Source: Lota lota
Lineage: Eukaryota; Chordata; Actinopteri; Gadiformes; Lotidae
Length of the DNA stretch: 64,000 nt
NCBI GenBank assembly: GCA_026745465.1
Contig: JACYXH010000278.1
Location: forward strand, 642,478 to 706,477
Direction of reading: 5' to 3'
Part shown: piece after piece, positions 42,060 through 52,184 of the stretch
Numbering within the stretch: position 1 is the first letter of the stretch
How the letters are laid out: each line of letters opens with the position of its first letter
Made by a program: the position numbers and the translations under genes
The notes under the pieces: model-generated
What the model was told of the DNA's origin: nothing
The model's input: the letters and a program-made list of their open reading frames with translations, nothing else
The model's database searches: none

Positions 42060-42931
42060 TGACCACATGCTTGCATCATATTATGGAAATGGAAATGGAA
42101 AGTAAGGGATCCAAGCGTTTGATTTCCACCTCCTCCATCAGCTCTTAATGTATTAATATAACTGAGTTATATTATGACAGTAAATCTTTATGTATTCAGT
42201 TTAAACTTGTTTTTAACTGTTGTTTCACTGCAGAAAGGCAACATTTGGATGCATTAGGCTTTTTATGTATTTTAACCATATTGAAATATAAACATATGAG
42301 AACATCAAATGTCCTCATTAGAAATAATCGTCGTATCATAATTCATTTAGAAATGTGGTTGATTTGTGGAAGATGCAAATTTGCTTCTGATAACGCTGAA
42401 TCTACCACCGATGTTTTGACTTCTCGCTCTCCTTCTCATGTAACCTAGGATGGTTTGGAGGAAGATATGAATAGTTATGAGTTCTGAACGTGTCCTTGTG
42501 TTATCAAACTCCTAGTAAGTACTCTATGTCTAGCTAGCTAAAGTTGTCGAAGTCCTTGGAAAATAACTGATGCTACAAAACTAAAATCCTCCAGGAGAAA
42601 ATGAGATAATGCTGTCTTTTTCAGGTTACAGTGTCCTTTTTCTATCTTGTTTATTGTTGTTTGCTCTGCCGTCTGCAACATCGATCCATAACTTCAGAAA
42701 TCTGAATTCACTATTTTCCACAAATGTCTGTCTTTACCATCAGGTAGAGAAGCTGTACGGTATGTGGTGTAAACAAGAAGGGAACAAAATATAAAAAGAA
42801 ACAGGGCAACCCAACCCAGCAAAAACCAGGAGTATGTAGCCTGTCCCTCCCTATCACACACATGCACACACACTCGCCACAAATTAACCCCAAACTCTGT
42901 AGACTAATGACTCTCCAAGTCATTAAGCTGC

Positions 42932-42934
<3 letters not shown>
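42057..42934. other. Anonymous DNA
   Basis: Short frames only (67 codons or fewer). No gene recognised. Confidence 0.4.

Positions 42935-43002
<68 letters not shown>
42935..43002. repeat. (CT)n microsatellite
   Basis: 34 CT units. Confidence 0.96.
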
Positions 43003-43004
<2 letters not shown>

Positions 43005-43904
43005 GCCCAGCAGTGGGTCTGACAGAGGGTGGAAGGTTGGGGGAGGTGGTGGAGGGAGCGTGGCTGTGAGTCACAGGAGTGTGGAGCCGGGGCAGCCAGG
43101 CCCTGTGGAGTGGCAGGGTGGGCGAGTGACACTAGCCTGTTACCAGATCTACTCCTGTGAGAGAGACACTGAGAGAGAAAGAGAGAGACAGAGAGACAGA
43201 GAGAGGGAGAGGGTTACATGCAGCTGTAATGAGACACCTCTGCCACTGTGAGACCAAATATGGCACACAACCACACACACACACGCACGCTCACCCACAC
43301 GCACACACACACGTAAGATGAGGTTCATACAGCTGCTGCACTACCAAACAGACAACACACAGTCACACAAAGGCCCGGCGCCACGATGAAGTGAATGAGG
43401 GGGCTGTTAAATTTTTCGAGGGGCCAATTGTTTTCATTTAATAAAGTTCATTGATTTAACTAGCAGAGCCTCAGAAATGCTAAATAGCTACAACATAAGG
43501 CTACCGTTTCAAAATCTAAGATTACAATTATTGATCAGTGCAAACACATAAGAACATAGAACAACTTTTTGATAAACAACAGCCGTAGCAAGAGTCACAT
43601 GTATCTTGGCCAACAGTTGTGTTGTTTGTGTCCGCCCCTCGTGGAGCTGGGCCTGACACAGAGAACGTACAGAAAACTGATGTGTCAGATCAGACTCACT
43701 ATACAATCAACGACTGCCATGCAGGTGTGGCTCGGTGTGAGGTTGCTGAGAAAATGATACGCACTAGATTTATCACAATGTTTCAGTGTGTTAATATTCT
43801 TCTGACGTCTTCTACAGTCACAGCATTAGCGATTCACTGATGGACGGCAGAAACCTCTGAATGCAGAAGTAAAATACTATAGCACTAGCAATAAAGAACA
43901 ATAC
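43003..43904. other. Anonymous DNA
   Basis: GA-rich patch at 43157-43213 and CA-rich patch at 43270-43315. No supported gene. Confidence 0.4.
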
Positions 43905-44106
43905 ATTTTGATTACTATTTAGTAATTTAGCTTTCATCCAACACAATTTACAGTGACTTATTTCAATCGTATGAAGCTGCAGGTAGGGAGGTTTGACATC
44001 AAGGATGCCTACAGTTAGACTGCGGACATGGGGGCTTGAACCCAGAACCTTTCAGCTCGGAGTTAAAACGAGTATCCTGCCCCTCGACTAGACTATCCTG
44101 CCCACC
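43905..44106 (-). mobile_element. tRNA-derived SINE (minus strand)
   Basis: On the minus strand, box A TAGTCGAGGGGCAG (plus 44078-44091) and box B GGTTCAAGCCC (plus 44032-44042) are in order. They are followed by TGTAGGCATCCTTGATGTCA and the tail GTTGGATGAAAGCTAAATTA, a decayed fish SINE tail. Confidence 0.78.
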
Positions 44107-44531
44107 CCCTACACAGAAGAACCCACTTATTCTGTCTCCATTTCCTTGGGATTTCCAATCTCTGACCCTTTTCGATTAAATCAACCGGTCACAGATTGCA
44201 CTCCTATTACATCAAGTGCTTCCAGTCCATACCACTACACATGTGTTGTAGCCAGGAGGACAGGGATCCGGATCTTCAACATTCAGATACAGCATTTTCA
44301 TACCTTTTGTTGACTGCGTCACCGACTACTCAATCCGTCTCCTGATTGGTCAATACACACCAATGTTTTTCCTGCCCCGCACCTTGCTGTAGGTACCTTA
44401 CACATAACTTAGTGTTATCTTAGCTTTATGTCCACCTCTTTCCTCCTGTGTGTGTGTGTGTGTGTGTCTGACTCTTTGTGTGTGTGTGTGTGTCCGTGTG
44501 TGTGTCCGTGTGTGTGTCCGTGTGTGTGTAT

Positions 44532-44575
<44 letters not shown>

Positions 44576-45302
44576 CTGTGGCCTTGTTAGCACCTAAGTT
44601 CACAGCAAATCGTTTCTTCATCTTTTTTGTGTTTCTCGATTTTTGCGGCTCATGGCTTGAGCTTGTTAACAGCCACCACTCTGTCAATGCCAGAAGGTTC
44701 TGGAAATTAATGTAGGATCGGTCGACCCCCAAGTAGTGTGCACTTATGAAATATTGTATACAGTCCTGTGTTATGGGAGGTTTATACATGCCGAATAGAA
44801 TCGGAACCAATCCACCTTGTAATTTCAGAAATCATGTTTTTGTTCCTTCATGTCCTGGTTTAAGTGTAATAATATGCATTGCGTCCATGTTCATTGCCTA
44901 TGCATGTGGGTAATAACACTGGCACACGTTTTATATCATTAAAATAAACAAATTAATAATAACAAAATTACAATTCTACCATCGTGGATTGGATAACGTT
45001 CTATTGGTAGAAATGTTGCTACTTTCTTAACAGTAACCTTTCGTACATACAACAATTATATTATATATAAATCACACCATTCTAGACATTATTGTATTTG
45101 ATGTGAGTATTTATGATGAGTCTAGTGTAGAGGTTCTCGAGAACCTGTACAGGACATTCAACTAAATGAAATAATAGTATTGTGATATTCTATTATTCTG
45201 TATTTTGAAGGTGAGTACTACCAAGGCTTGGACGTCCATTTGAAAAGCACTCAAATGAAAAGTCACCGTGGACAGAGTGAAGTAACGTGTGTGCGTGTGT
45301 AT
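44107..45302. other. Anonymous DNA with a compound GT tract
   Basis: 44443-44574 is (GT)n with GTGTCC interruptions. Otherwise no gene or transposon recognised. Confidence 0.45.

Positions 45303-45332
<30 letters not shown>
45303..45332. repeat. Poly-G tract, 30 nt
   Basis: Uninterrupted G run; the first of three within 306 bp. Confidence 0.95.
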
Positions 45333-45333
<1 letters not shown>

Positions 45334-45421
45334 GCTCTGCCTGACCCAGTCGCTAAGTGACTTATTCTGAGATGACACGGTCCTCGACAACCTGACACAT
45401 CACTTCATGGTTGGTGGTGGA

Positions 45422-45439
45422 GGGGGGGGGGGGGGGGGG
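45422..45439. repeat. Poly-G tract, 18 nt
   Basis: Second of the three runs. Confidence 0.95.
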
Positions 45440-45590
45440 ATCACTTTGAGAGGCAAGATTTCTCTCCTATTCAATGTAACTGTCAGGTTGACCTCCTGAA
45501 TGTGCTCTCTCTCTATCTCTCTCTCTCTCTCTCCTGCTCTCTTTCTCTGTCTCTCTTCATGCACGTATGTGTGCGTGTGTGTGACAGCGA

Positions 45591-45608
45591 GGGGGGGGGG
45601 GGGGGGGG
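45591..45608. repeat. Poly-G tract, 18 nt
   Basis: Third of the three runs, flanked by CT-rich and GT-rich DNA. Confidence 0.95.
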
Positions 45609-45693
45609 TGTCAGAGCATTTGGGAGTTAGCGCTGAGATGGGATTGTGGCGTTGAAATGACAAGTAAAATTGCCCTGTTCCACATAAACGTTT

Positions 45694-45846
45694 GTGAGTG
45701 TGTGTGTGTGTATATGTGTGTGTGTGTATCTGTGTGTGTGGGTTTGTATGTGGGGGTGTATCTGTGTGTGTGTGTGTCTGTTTGTGTGTGTATCTGTGTG
45801 TGTGTGTGTGCGTGTGTGTGTGGGGGGGGGTATGTATCTGTGTGTA

Positions 45847-45889
<43 letters not shown>
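45694..45889. repeat. Compound GT-rich tract
   Basis: (GT)n with GTATCT, GGGG and GTCT interruptions. Cys/Val-rich frames are translations of it. Confidence 0.9.
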
Positions 45890-47190
45890 GTGATAGGCTA
45901 CATATTTATTTGAGAGCTATATGCTGTTATATATATGTTTCCTAGTGCCTGTTGATGTTGTGCTTTTGTTAACTTATTTAGCATCCTCCTTGTTTACACT
46001 CTGTGTCTCCCAGCGTCTCTACCTGCTGATAGAAGACCTCTCTCTGGGTGGAGAAGGAGACACTAACATGGGACTCCTCACCATCTGACAGGTGGAGCCC
46101 TCATCCTGTGATTGGTTTCTAACAGTCTTCCCTTCTCTTTGGTTGCTGATATCCTCATGTTTCAACGGTTGATGCAGAAAGACTAAAAGTAGCGTTTTCA
46201 GAAACAGATCTGTCTCATCTGTCTTCTATCATTACTGCCAGACTTTGTCCTTTAAGATGGTTGATGGTTTCATTTAAAGGAGGAGAGAACCTTGAATACT
46301 GCCAACTGGCAGTTGGGTTTCTGGACCAACATTTATGAGGAACAATGAAGAAAAATACAGTTTCTGGTGTTTTTAGCTTTTCGATGACAAAGATCAATGG
46401 CAGTTTTAGTCTTTCATCTATGCTTGTGTAGACTGTGGACTTTAGGGTTCCAACCCAAAAACCCCTGACCATTATCCTGCTGCTATTCTGCCCAGCTATC
46501 GGGATCATGTTACAGATTTGCTCGGGACAGCGTACTCGTAGATACGTGCTTCAGTTCAGCTCAGTTCAGTTCAGTTCTCGGCCTTGCATACTGCGGAATG
46601 TGATGGATACTATCGGAACGATGCCCAGTGTGCACTGGGCTATGACAAGAGTGGACACGGCAGTTACACACACCCGCACACACACACACACACACCCCTC
46701 GCCGCCCAACCGCCGCCTCCCTGGCACCAGTCCTGGACCGTCTCGAGTGTCCTGACTGTGGGGCCAATTCAGATGGGCTTTACATGGGAGTGGGAGAGTG
46801 TAAGCCCCCCCACCCCCCAGCATCGTATCCAGGCAGAGCTCCGTCGTTCTATCTCAGTGGGTTTTCATTGAACCTGCTGCCCCTAAGGCAGGCTCTGAAT
46901 GAATGAATGGGTGGATGAATGCGGGAATGATTTGATTACAAAATTGCACACGTGCACAACCAACAAGCACACTTGCATTTATGCAATTAGCCACATTATG
47001 AACAAAACCTTCTGATTACAGTTGTTCTTATGCATTATGTAAAGCCTTCGATATTCACAGCACTTTTATAATACAATTATGCAGGCCCTCACTATCACCC
47101 CTCCAAACCAAGTCTGGCGTGAGTTGTGTTTCAGTTGTATGACTTAGTGTGCAGACGAGACACGGGAAGGAGACAGAGATGATACCCAGG

Positions 47191-47191
<1 letters not shown>
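45890..47191. other. Anonymous DNA
   Basis: CAGTT-type short repeats at 46553-46575. Frames of about 100 codons without recognisable domain. Confidence 0.4.
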
Positions 47192-47254
<63 letters not shown>

Positions 47255-47268
47255 GAGAGAGAGAGAGT
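47192..47268. repeat. (GA)n microsatellite
   Basis: About 37 GA units with one GC interruption. Confidence 0.95.
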
Positions 47269-47364
47269 AGTGATAATGAGCAGTGACTGGCACCTGGCCC
47301 AATGGCAGCTTAATGACTTGTGGTCAATCAGCTGTCTCAATTAATCAGCTCTCTCTCTCTCTCT

Positions 47365-47566
47365 GAGTGGATGGTGAGTGTACGGAGCTGCGTGGTGAGT
47401 TTAGACGTGTTTGAGTCTTTATCTAACTTTGCGCTTTCTTTTTTTCACTATCTTGTGCTTTTGTGGCTACTTGTAGCTTTATTTCATTACTTAGTTTCGT
47501 TGTTTGTTAACAAAGTAGCGTGGTTTAGTTAGTTTGGTAGCGTTCGCTAACCCCTGGCAGGGCAGA
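47365..47566 (+). other. 5' leader of the Tx1-clade LINE
   Basis: About 200 bp between the (CT)n tract and the first ORF1 ATG. Likely holds the internal promoter, but no specific motif was recognised. Confidence 0.6.
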
Positions 47567-47656
47567 ATGCCCTCAGGTATTGTCGCCGGTTTGGCGTCAG
47601 GTAAATTAACATGCCGACATGCAATCAAAGTTTCCCCAACAGTAAGTAGCTCTGTA
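47567..47656 (+). pseudogene. ORF1 N-terminus of the Tx1 LINE, first 30 codons
   Basis: An ATG at 47567 opens a frame starting MPSGIVAGLASG. It is cut at 47656 by element A. Past the second TSD copy the same frame resumes at 50463 and runs on to about 50540, where it ends in a stop and shifts by one base into the frame used by the next ORF1 piece. Confidence 0.75.
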
Positions 47657-48224
47657 TGTTATGGTTACGAGAATAGGACCCAAACGCAAGACAAGGAAAC
47701 CAACAGGGTGCGGGTTGAAAAGGGGATTTATTGTCCGAAGGTACAGGCAAGGGCAAGGCAGGCGAGTAGTCCAGTAGGCGGTAGGCAGGCGGGGAGTCAG
47801 GCAGGCAGACGGACGTAGGCAGGCGGGTGGTCGGGCAGGCGAGGTTCAGTAACAAGGAAGGCAGGCAGGCAGGAACTAGGAACAGGAACGGGAACGAGGA
47901 ACAGGAACGAGAGCGGGAACAGAAACGGGAGCGGAACCCGTAACGGGAACAAGAACGGGAGTGGGACCCGAAAACAAAGAAGTGGCGGGGACGTAGTTAC
48001 CATGGGAGGTTTTACAACTACCGAACTAGCACTGGCTCTGTGGGGAGCCAGTGCTTAAGTACTGTGGGGAGTGATTGGTGAAGAGCTGCAGGTGAGGGGT
48101 AGACAGAAGGAGTGCACGTGGTGGCTAATTGACGGGAAGAGGTAAACAAAGAAGCACATGGTGAAGTGAGGCTGGGTGCCACTAGATGGCGGAGTTTGAC
48201 GGAAACAGAGAGGGTCACGTAACA
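47657..48224 (-). repeat. 3' LTR of element A (568 bp)
   Basis: On the minus strand it starts TGTTACGTGACC and ends CCATAACA. It carries a TATA-like GTACTTAAGC (plus 48053-48062), the 10-bp hairpin at 48028-48055, and a poly-A signal AATAAA (plus strand TTTATT near 47727). R/U5 is rich in CCTGCCTGCC and GTTCC(C/T) words. Confidence 0.93.
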
Positions 48225-49873
48225 GTACCCCCCCCTCTACGGACGCCTCCAGGCGTACGCACAACGGGGGAGGGTGCTGGCGGTGGGAATCGCGGGGTCG
48301 GGAGGGGTCCAGGGTGCGAATCTGGAATGCTGACCACCCGAGAGAGGACGACGCCGGGAACGGAGGAGACAGCGGACCGGGACATTTTCCCGGCGGAAAG
48401 TTGCTGGTCCGGTTGCCGGCGCTTGTATCTCCGGTATATGGAGCGGGCGGGCGCCCGTCGCCGACCGCGACGGCGCAATTCAGGTAGGCGTCTTCCAGGG
48501 TACGCCAGGACGCTGTCAATCACCCGGGGAAGTGGCGGAGCCGGGGCTGGGGGAGACAGCGGACTAAGGGACCGGGGCCTTTTCCCGGCGGAGAAAAGTG
48601 GAACTGGTAACCGCCGCTTGCGACCAGGAGGCCGTTGGGGCTCGGGCCCAGGAGGCAACTGCTGCTGGCGCTGGGGCGCAGGGCCAGAAGGGAACAGCTG
48701 CTGGGGCTCAGGATCAGGAGGACACTGGGGCTGGGACTCGGGACCTGGAAATAACTGGGACTTAGGACCAGGAGGCAACTGCTGCTGGCGCTGGGGCGCA
48801 GGGCCAGAAGGGAACTGCTGCTGGGGCTCGGGATCAGGAGGACACTGGGGCTTGGACTCGGGATCAGGAGGACACTGGGGCTTGGACTCGGGACCAGGAG
48901 GACACTGGGGCTTGGACTCGAGACCAGGAGACAACTGGGGCTTGGACTCGGGACCAAGAGACAACTGGGGCTTGGACTCGGGACCAGGAGACAACTGGGG
49001 CTTGGACTCGGGACCAGGAGACAACTGGGGCTTGGACTCGGGACCAGGAGACAACTGGGGCCTGGACTCGGGACCAGGAGGAAGCTGCTGCTGGTGCTGG
49101 AGCTCAGGGCCAGGATACAGCTGGGGCTTGGGGCTAGGAGATAACTGGCGCTGGAGCTCAGGGCCAGGAGGAAGCTGCTGCTGGCGCTGGAGCTCAGGAC
49201 CAGGATACAGCTGGAGCTTGGGACTGGGAGACAACTGGCGCTGGAGCTCAGGGCCAGGATACAGCTGGGGCTTGGGACTAGGAGGCAACTGGGACTGGCG
49301 CTGGGGCTCAGGGCCAGGAGGAAGCTGCTGCTGGCGCTGGAGCTCAGGGCCAGGATACAGCTGGGACTTGGGGCTAGGAGACAACTGCTGCTGGCGCTGG
49401 GGCTCAGGGCCAGGAGGCAGCTGTTGCTGAGGCTTGAGGCTAGGAGGCAACTGGGGCTTGGGCCTTTTCCCTGGGGAGTCCAGCTGAACTGGTAGCCGGC
49501 GCTTGCGGCCAGTAGATCGCTGGGGCTTGGGAACAGGTGACCGCAGTTGCAGCGGAGCTGGTGGCCACGAGACTGCGGCTGCAGCGGGGGTTGGCGCCGG
49601 GAGGGAAAAAAACCGAGGTGAAGAAGGCGGCGGAGAAGCGGGGAAGAGAGAGAGGGAAGCCAAGGGCGGGCGGCGGACGCGCTCGAAGTAAGCCGCCAAA
49701 AGCCCCTGGATGCACTTGTTATGCTCTTGGAGAGAACTAAATGGTGCTGCGGTTGCTGCCGGGGCTGGCGCCGAGAGGGAAATCAAGGACGAGCGGAGGT
49801 TGCGCTCAATCCCCTCGAGGATAACCGACATCTCCCGCCTCCATGTCGCGTGATTCCTGTCTGCTGGGTCCAT
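48215..49873 (-). CDS. Element A internal ORF: Gag-like N-terminus plus proline/glutamine minisatellite protein (552 aa)
   Basis: Intact frame whose ATG lies only 5 nt after the putative self-priming site, as for gag. Residues 1-75 ([20 protein letters not shown] and following) resemble the start of fish sushi-type Gag proteins; this is recognition by eye. Residues about 150-410 are Pro/Gln/Leu-rich repeats. Near the 3' end of the gene lie nine 10-residue units of the type [10 protein letters not shown], each exactly 30 bp (48821-49090), and earlier units of 15-20 residues such as [16 protein letters not shown]. Three diverged copies of KRRxPxxxxxxGK (about residues 124, 420 and 485) frame this tract. 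The C-terminus is Arg-rich ([12 protein letters not shown]). The stop codon lies inside the 3' LTR after the PPT. No zinc knuckle or enzyme domain is present. Function unknown; a nucleic-acid-binding structural protein is one possibility. Confidence 0.7.
   Translation of the reverse strand: MDPADRNHATWRREMSVILEGIERNLRSSLISLSAPAPAATAAPFSSLQEHNKCIQGLLAAYFERVRRPPLASLSLFPASPPPSSPRFFSLPAPTPAAAAVSWPPAPLQLRSPVPKPQRSTGRKRRLPVQLDSPGKRPKPQLPPSLKPQQQLPPGPEPQRQQQLSPSPKSQLYPGPELQRQQQLPPGPEPQRQSQLPPSPKPQLYPGPELQRQLSPSPKLQLYPGPELQRQQQLPPGPELQRQLSPSPKPQLYPGPELQHQQQLPPGPESRPQLSPGPESKPQLSPGPESKPQLSPGPESKPQLSLGPESKPQLSPGLESKPQCPPGPESKPQCPPDPESKPQCPPDPEPQQQFPSGPAPQRQQQLPPGPKSQLFPGPESQPQCPPDPEPQQLFPSGPAPQRQQQLPPGPEPQRPPGRKRRLPVPLFSAGKRPRSLSPLSPPAPAPPLPRVIDSVLAYPGRRLPELRRRGRRRAPARSIYRRYKRRQPDQQLSAGKMSRSAVSSVPGVVLSRVVSIPDSHPGPLPTPRFPPPAPSPVVRTPGGVRRGGGTVT
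48821..49090. repeat. 30-bp coding minisatellite inside element A (about 9 units)
   Basis: Consensus CTTGGACTCGGGACCAGGAG plus a 10-nt variant block (GACACTGGGG or ACAACTGGGG). Variants come in runs, the ACAAC form clustering in the right half, which suggests expansion by slippage or unequal exchange. The unit length is a multiple of 3, so both strands remain open; the 414-codon Gly/Trp-rich plus frame is its shadow. Confidence 0.95.
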
Positions 49874-49877
49874 CTTG

Positions 49878-49886
49878 GCTAGTTCG
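49878..49886 (-). other. Putative self-priming site of element A
   Basis: Three nt beyond the 5' LTR, the minus strand reads GTA then CGAACTAGC. CGAACTAGC is the exact reverse complement of GCTAGTTCG in the LTR (plus 50255-50263), which lies about 30 nt downstream of the TATA-like box, where the transcript should start. Tf1/sushi elements prime reverse transcription with the 5' end of their own mRNA in this geometry. No match to a tRNA 3' end (TGG...) is present at the LTR edge. Confidence 0.65.
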
Positions 49887-49889
49887 TAC

Positions 49890-50457
49890 TGTTATGGTTA
49901 CGAGTATAGGACCCAAACGCAAGACAAGGAAACCAACAGGGTGCGGGTTGAAAAGGGGATTTATTGTCCGAAGGTACAGGCAAGGGCAAGGCAGGCGAGT
50001 AGTCCAGTAGGCGGTAGGCAGGCGGGGAGTCAGGCAGGCAGACGGACGTAGGCAGGCGGGTGGTCGGGCAGGCGAGGTTCAGTAACAAGGAAGGCAGGCA
50101 GGCAGGAACTAGGAACAGGAACGGGAACGAGGAACAGGAACGAGAGCGGGAACAGAAACGGGAGCGGAACCCGTAACGGGAACAAGAACGGGAGTGGGAC
50201 CCGAAAACAAAGAAGTGGCGGGGACGTAGTTACCATGGGAGGTTTTACAACTACCGAACTAGCACTGGCTCTGTGGGGAGCCAGTGCTTAAGTACTGTGG
50301 GGAGTGATTGGTGAAGAGCTGCAGGTGAGGGGTAGACAGAAGGAGTGCACGTGGTGGCTAATTGACGGGAAGAGGCAAACAAAGAAGCACATGGTGAAGT
50401 GAGGCTGGGTGCCACTAGATGGCGGAGTTTGACGGAAACGGAGAGGGTCACGTAACA
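49890..50457 (-). repeat. 5' LTR of element A (568 bp)
   Basis: Identical to 47657-48224 except at three single bases (GAGTAT/GAGAAT, GGCAAAC/GGTAAAC, AACGGA/AACAGA). The hairpin is at 50261-50288. Confidence 0.93.
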
Positions 50458-50462
50458 CTGTA

Positions 50463-50980
50463 GAGGAATGTGGATTAGCTATAGGTGCTTTAGTTGGTTA
50501 TGATTCAGTTAAATATGCGTCGCGACTCGCGAATGAATAGCGCGATTGTGATTTTTCTTGACAGCGTTGAAAAAGTCAATCTAATGGTTGAATCTGGTGT
50601 CGTACTTCACGACACCTTTACCTCTGTTCTCCCTCTGGTTAATCCAAGAAAGAAAATTGTAATATCTAACGTCCCACCTTTCATCAGCAATGAAGCGCTT
50701 GGAAAGGAATTGGCGAGATATGGCCAGCTGGTATCGCCAATTAAAACTGTTTCTTTAGGTTGTAAATCGCCGCAGCTAAAACATGTGTTATCTTTTCGTA
50801 ACCAAGTTTTCATGCTATTGAACAACAAGGAGGACATTGATCCAAAGCTCAAATTTAATGTGAGTTCGATTACACAGTGTTCGCGACACTTTGCGGTGTT
50901 TTAAATGCGGGAAGGAGGGACACATGATCAGGTCTTGACAATAGCGCTGTTCCAGACGGCGCAGCGCCCCCCCCCCCCCC

Positions 50981-51015
<35 letters not shown>
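50463..51015 (+). pseudogene. ORF1 middle of the Tx1 LINE: RNA-binding domain, CCHC knuckle and poly-C expansion
   Basis: After the frame shift near 50530 the frame reads MNSAIVIFLDSVEKVNLMVE, then the L1-type RRM-like segment VISNVPPFISNEALGKELAR, LVSPIKTVSLGCKSPQLKHV, LSFRNQVFML. A zinc knuckle CFKCGKEGHMIRS follows at about 50894-50934 in a shifted frame, and its last cysteine codon has become TGA. Immediately after lies a C-rich tract of 49 nt (50967-51015). Tx1-clade ORF1 proteins carry exactly this RRM plus zinc-knuckle arrangement and act as nucleic-acid chaperones on the LINE RNA. Confidence 0.85.
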
Positions 51016-51017
<2 letters not shown>

Positions 51018-51704
51018 AGACCCCAAGCCCACCACTAGCAACTCCTCTGATATCGTTGATGAGATTACTAGGCCTACAGAGGAGACTAGGCAGGTGGAAG
51101 GCAAGAAAAACAACGTTGCGACAAAACTTGACTGAGAACAAAATTTATCAAGAGGAAACAGGCCCACAGGATTAGATAGGTAGTTGTCAGCCCCAGCAAC
51201 AGGGAGAGGATCCCACTGTTGAAGACGTCTCTAAGAATGGGGAACATAAACAGGTACAGGTAGAAAAGGAAATGGTGAAAGGTAAAAAACAGGAGCAGAC
51301 AAGGTGACTGAACAGAAAAGGCCTGGCCTCAGGAACCAATCTGACCAGACTGCTATTGAAGTGGCTGAGTGTGTTGTGGAGGAAGGGGAAGATGATTTTC
51401 TGATGGATGAAGATTTTTCTCAAATGTCTGCAAAAAGAAAAATCATGAATGACAGAAAAGATAATGCAAAGTCAAAAAAGTCTTCTGAAGACACTACTCC
51501 CCCTCCCGATGTAGAGGAGACCTCTGATGAATCTGACAGTGGATCCATCGGTATGTCACAGGCTCAAGGGGATAAGTTCATTGGTTACTCCTTGACAAAA
51601 ATGAAGAGGTCTTGCACAACGTCAAATGAAGATCTCGAGCTTGGGGAAGAGGTGTTCACAGAGCAGTAAGTGTTCTGCCTGAGAAAGCTGGTTTTAAAGG
51701 TTGA
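51016..51704 (+). pseudogene. ORF1 C-terminal region of the Tx1 LINE
   Basis: Acidic, Ser/Asp-rich sequence (EETSDESDSGSIGMSQAQG; FLMDEDFSQMSAKRKIM) ending in GYSLTKMKRSCTTSN, the usual end of Tx1 ORF1. A frameshift lies near 51130-51300 and the annotated frame 51304-51669 ends EEVFTEQ. The remaining bases to 51704 are ORF1/ORF2 boundary sequence cut by the ERV. Confidence 0.75.
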
Positions 51705-51708
51705 AGCT

Positions 51709-52163
51709 TGTAGAAAAATAAAATGTACTGGGGCCTGGCAGGATACGCCTAGCCATGAGGCCCAGAACCAGGAACCATGACGCACAGAGCGCGCCCATGT
51801 TTGAAACAAAGGGCGTGTCCAACAACAGCGGAGGGACCAATCATGCCTCCCCTGTAACTGCCCAGTAACCAATCCTGGGCCCCCACACACGCCCAGGGCG
51901 GAGGCCCTGGGGACAAAGGAACCACGCACCAAAGGAATCTCGGGCTCCGGCGCTCCCAGGTCTCCCCCAGCACGCTCCCAGCTCTCGCTAGTTTTTTGTT
52001 GGTTTGTTACGGCTGGGGGCGGGGACCGGTACCGTTTGATATCTCAATCATTTACTGCATGTAATAACCACTCGTCTGTTAAATAAATGGTCTAAAGACC
52101 GACGGCTTTTCCGACTCTGAGTCCTCTCGCTTTAGTCCTTTTAGCCTCTATTTTTGGTCAACA
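51709..52163 (+). repeat. 5' LTR of the ERV (455 bp)
   Basis: TGTAGAAAAATAAAATG...GGTCAACA. Two CCAAT boxes (51837, 51869), no obvious TATA, poly-A signal AATAAA at 52082. The two LTRs differ at CCCTGG/CCCCGG and TACGGC/TACGTC only. Confidence 0.95.
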
Positions 52164-52166
52164 GAT

Positions 52167-52184
52167 TGGTGACCCCGACGTGAT
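52167..52184 (+). other. Primer-binding site for tRNA-Trp
   Basis: TGGTGACCCCGACGTGAT, three nt after the LTR, is the exact complement of the 3' end of vertebrate tRNA-Trp (ending ATCACGTCGGGGTCA plus CCA), as used by avian alpharetroviruses. Confidence 0.9.

Larger units (their letters stand above)
47652..50462 (-). mobile_element. Element A: non-autonomous LTR retrotransposon with a single proline-rich ORF
   Basis: Spans 47657-50457 on the minus strand with identical-length LTRs (568 bp, 3 differences) and a perfect TSD CTGTA (47652-47656, 50458-50462). The internal 1665 bp encode one frame of 552 codons; there is no protease, RT, RNase H or integrase, so it must move using another element's enzymes. 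The polypurine tract AGAGGGGGGG lies next to the 3' LTR (plus 48226-48240). Element A has no tRNA-like PBS but a self-complementary site instead (49878-49886). Low LTR divergence indicates a recent insertion. Confidence 0.93.

Noticed and set aside
44415-44810. 131-codon minus-strand frame with His-Thr repeats
   Set aside because: Driven by the GT tract; the non-repeat parts show no recognisable domain.
48821-49090. CRISPR-like array
   Set aside because: Units are contiguous 30-bp tandem repeats without spacers, in a vertebrate retroelement.
48186-49430. 414-codon Gly/Trp-rich plus-strand open frame
   Set aside because: It is the complement of the element A minisatellite, whose 3n period keeps both strands open. 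The minus frame has the Gag-like start right after the LTR, so it is the better candidate.
49870-49889. tRNA primer site for element A
   Set aside because: The bases next to the LTR (GTACGAACTAGCC on the minus strand) do not begin with TGG and fit no tRNA 3' end I know.
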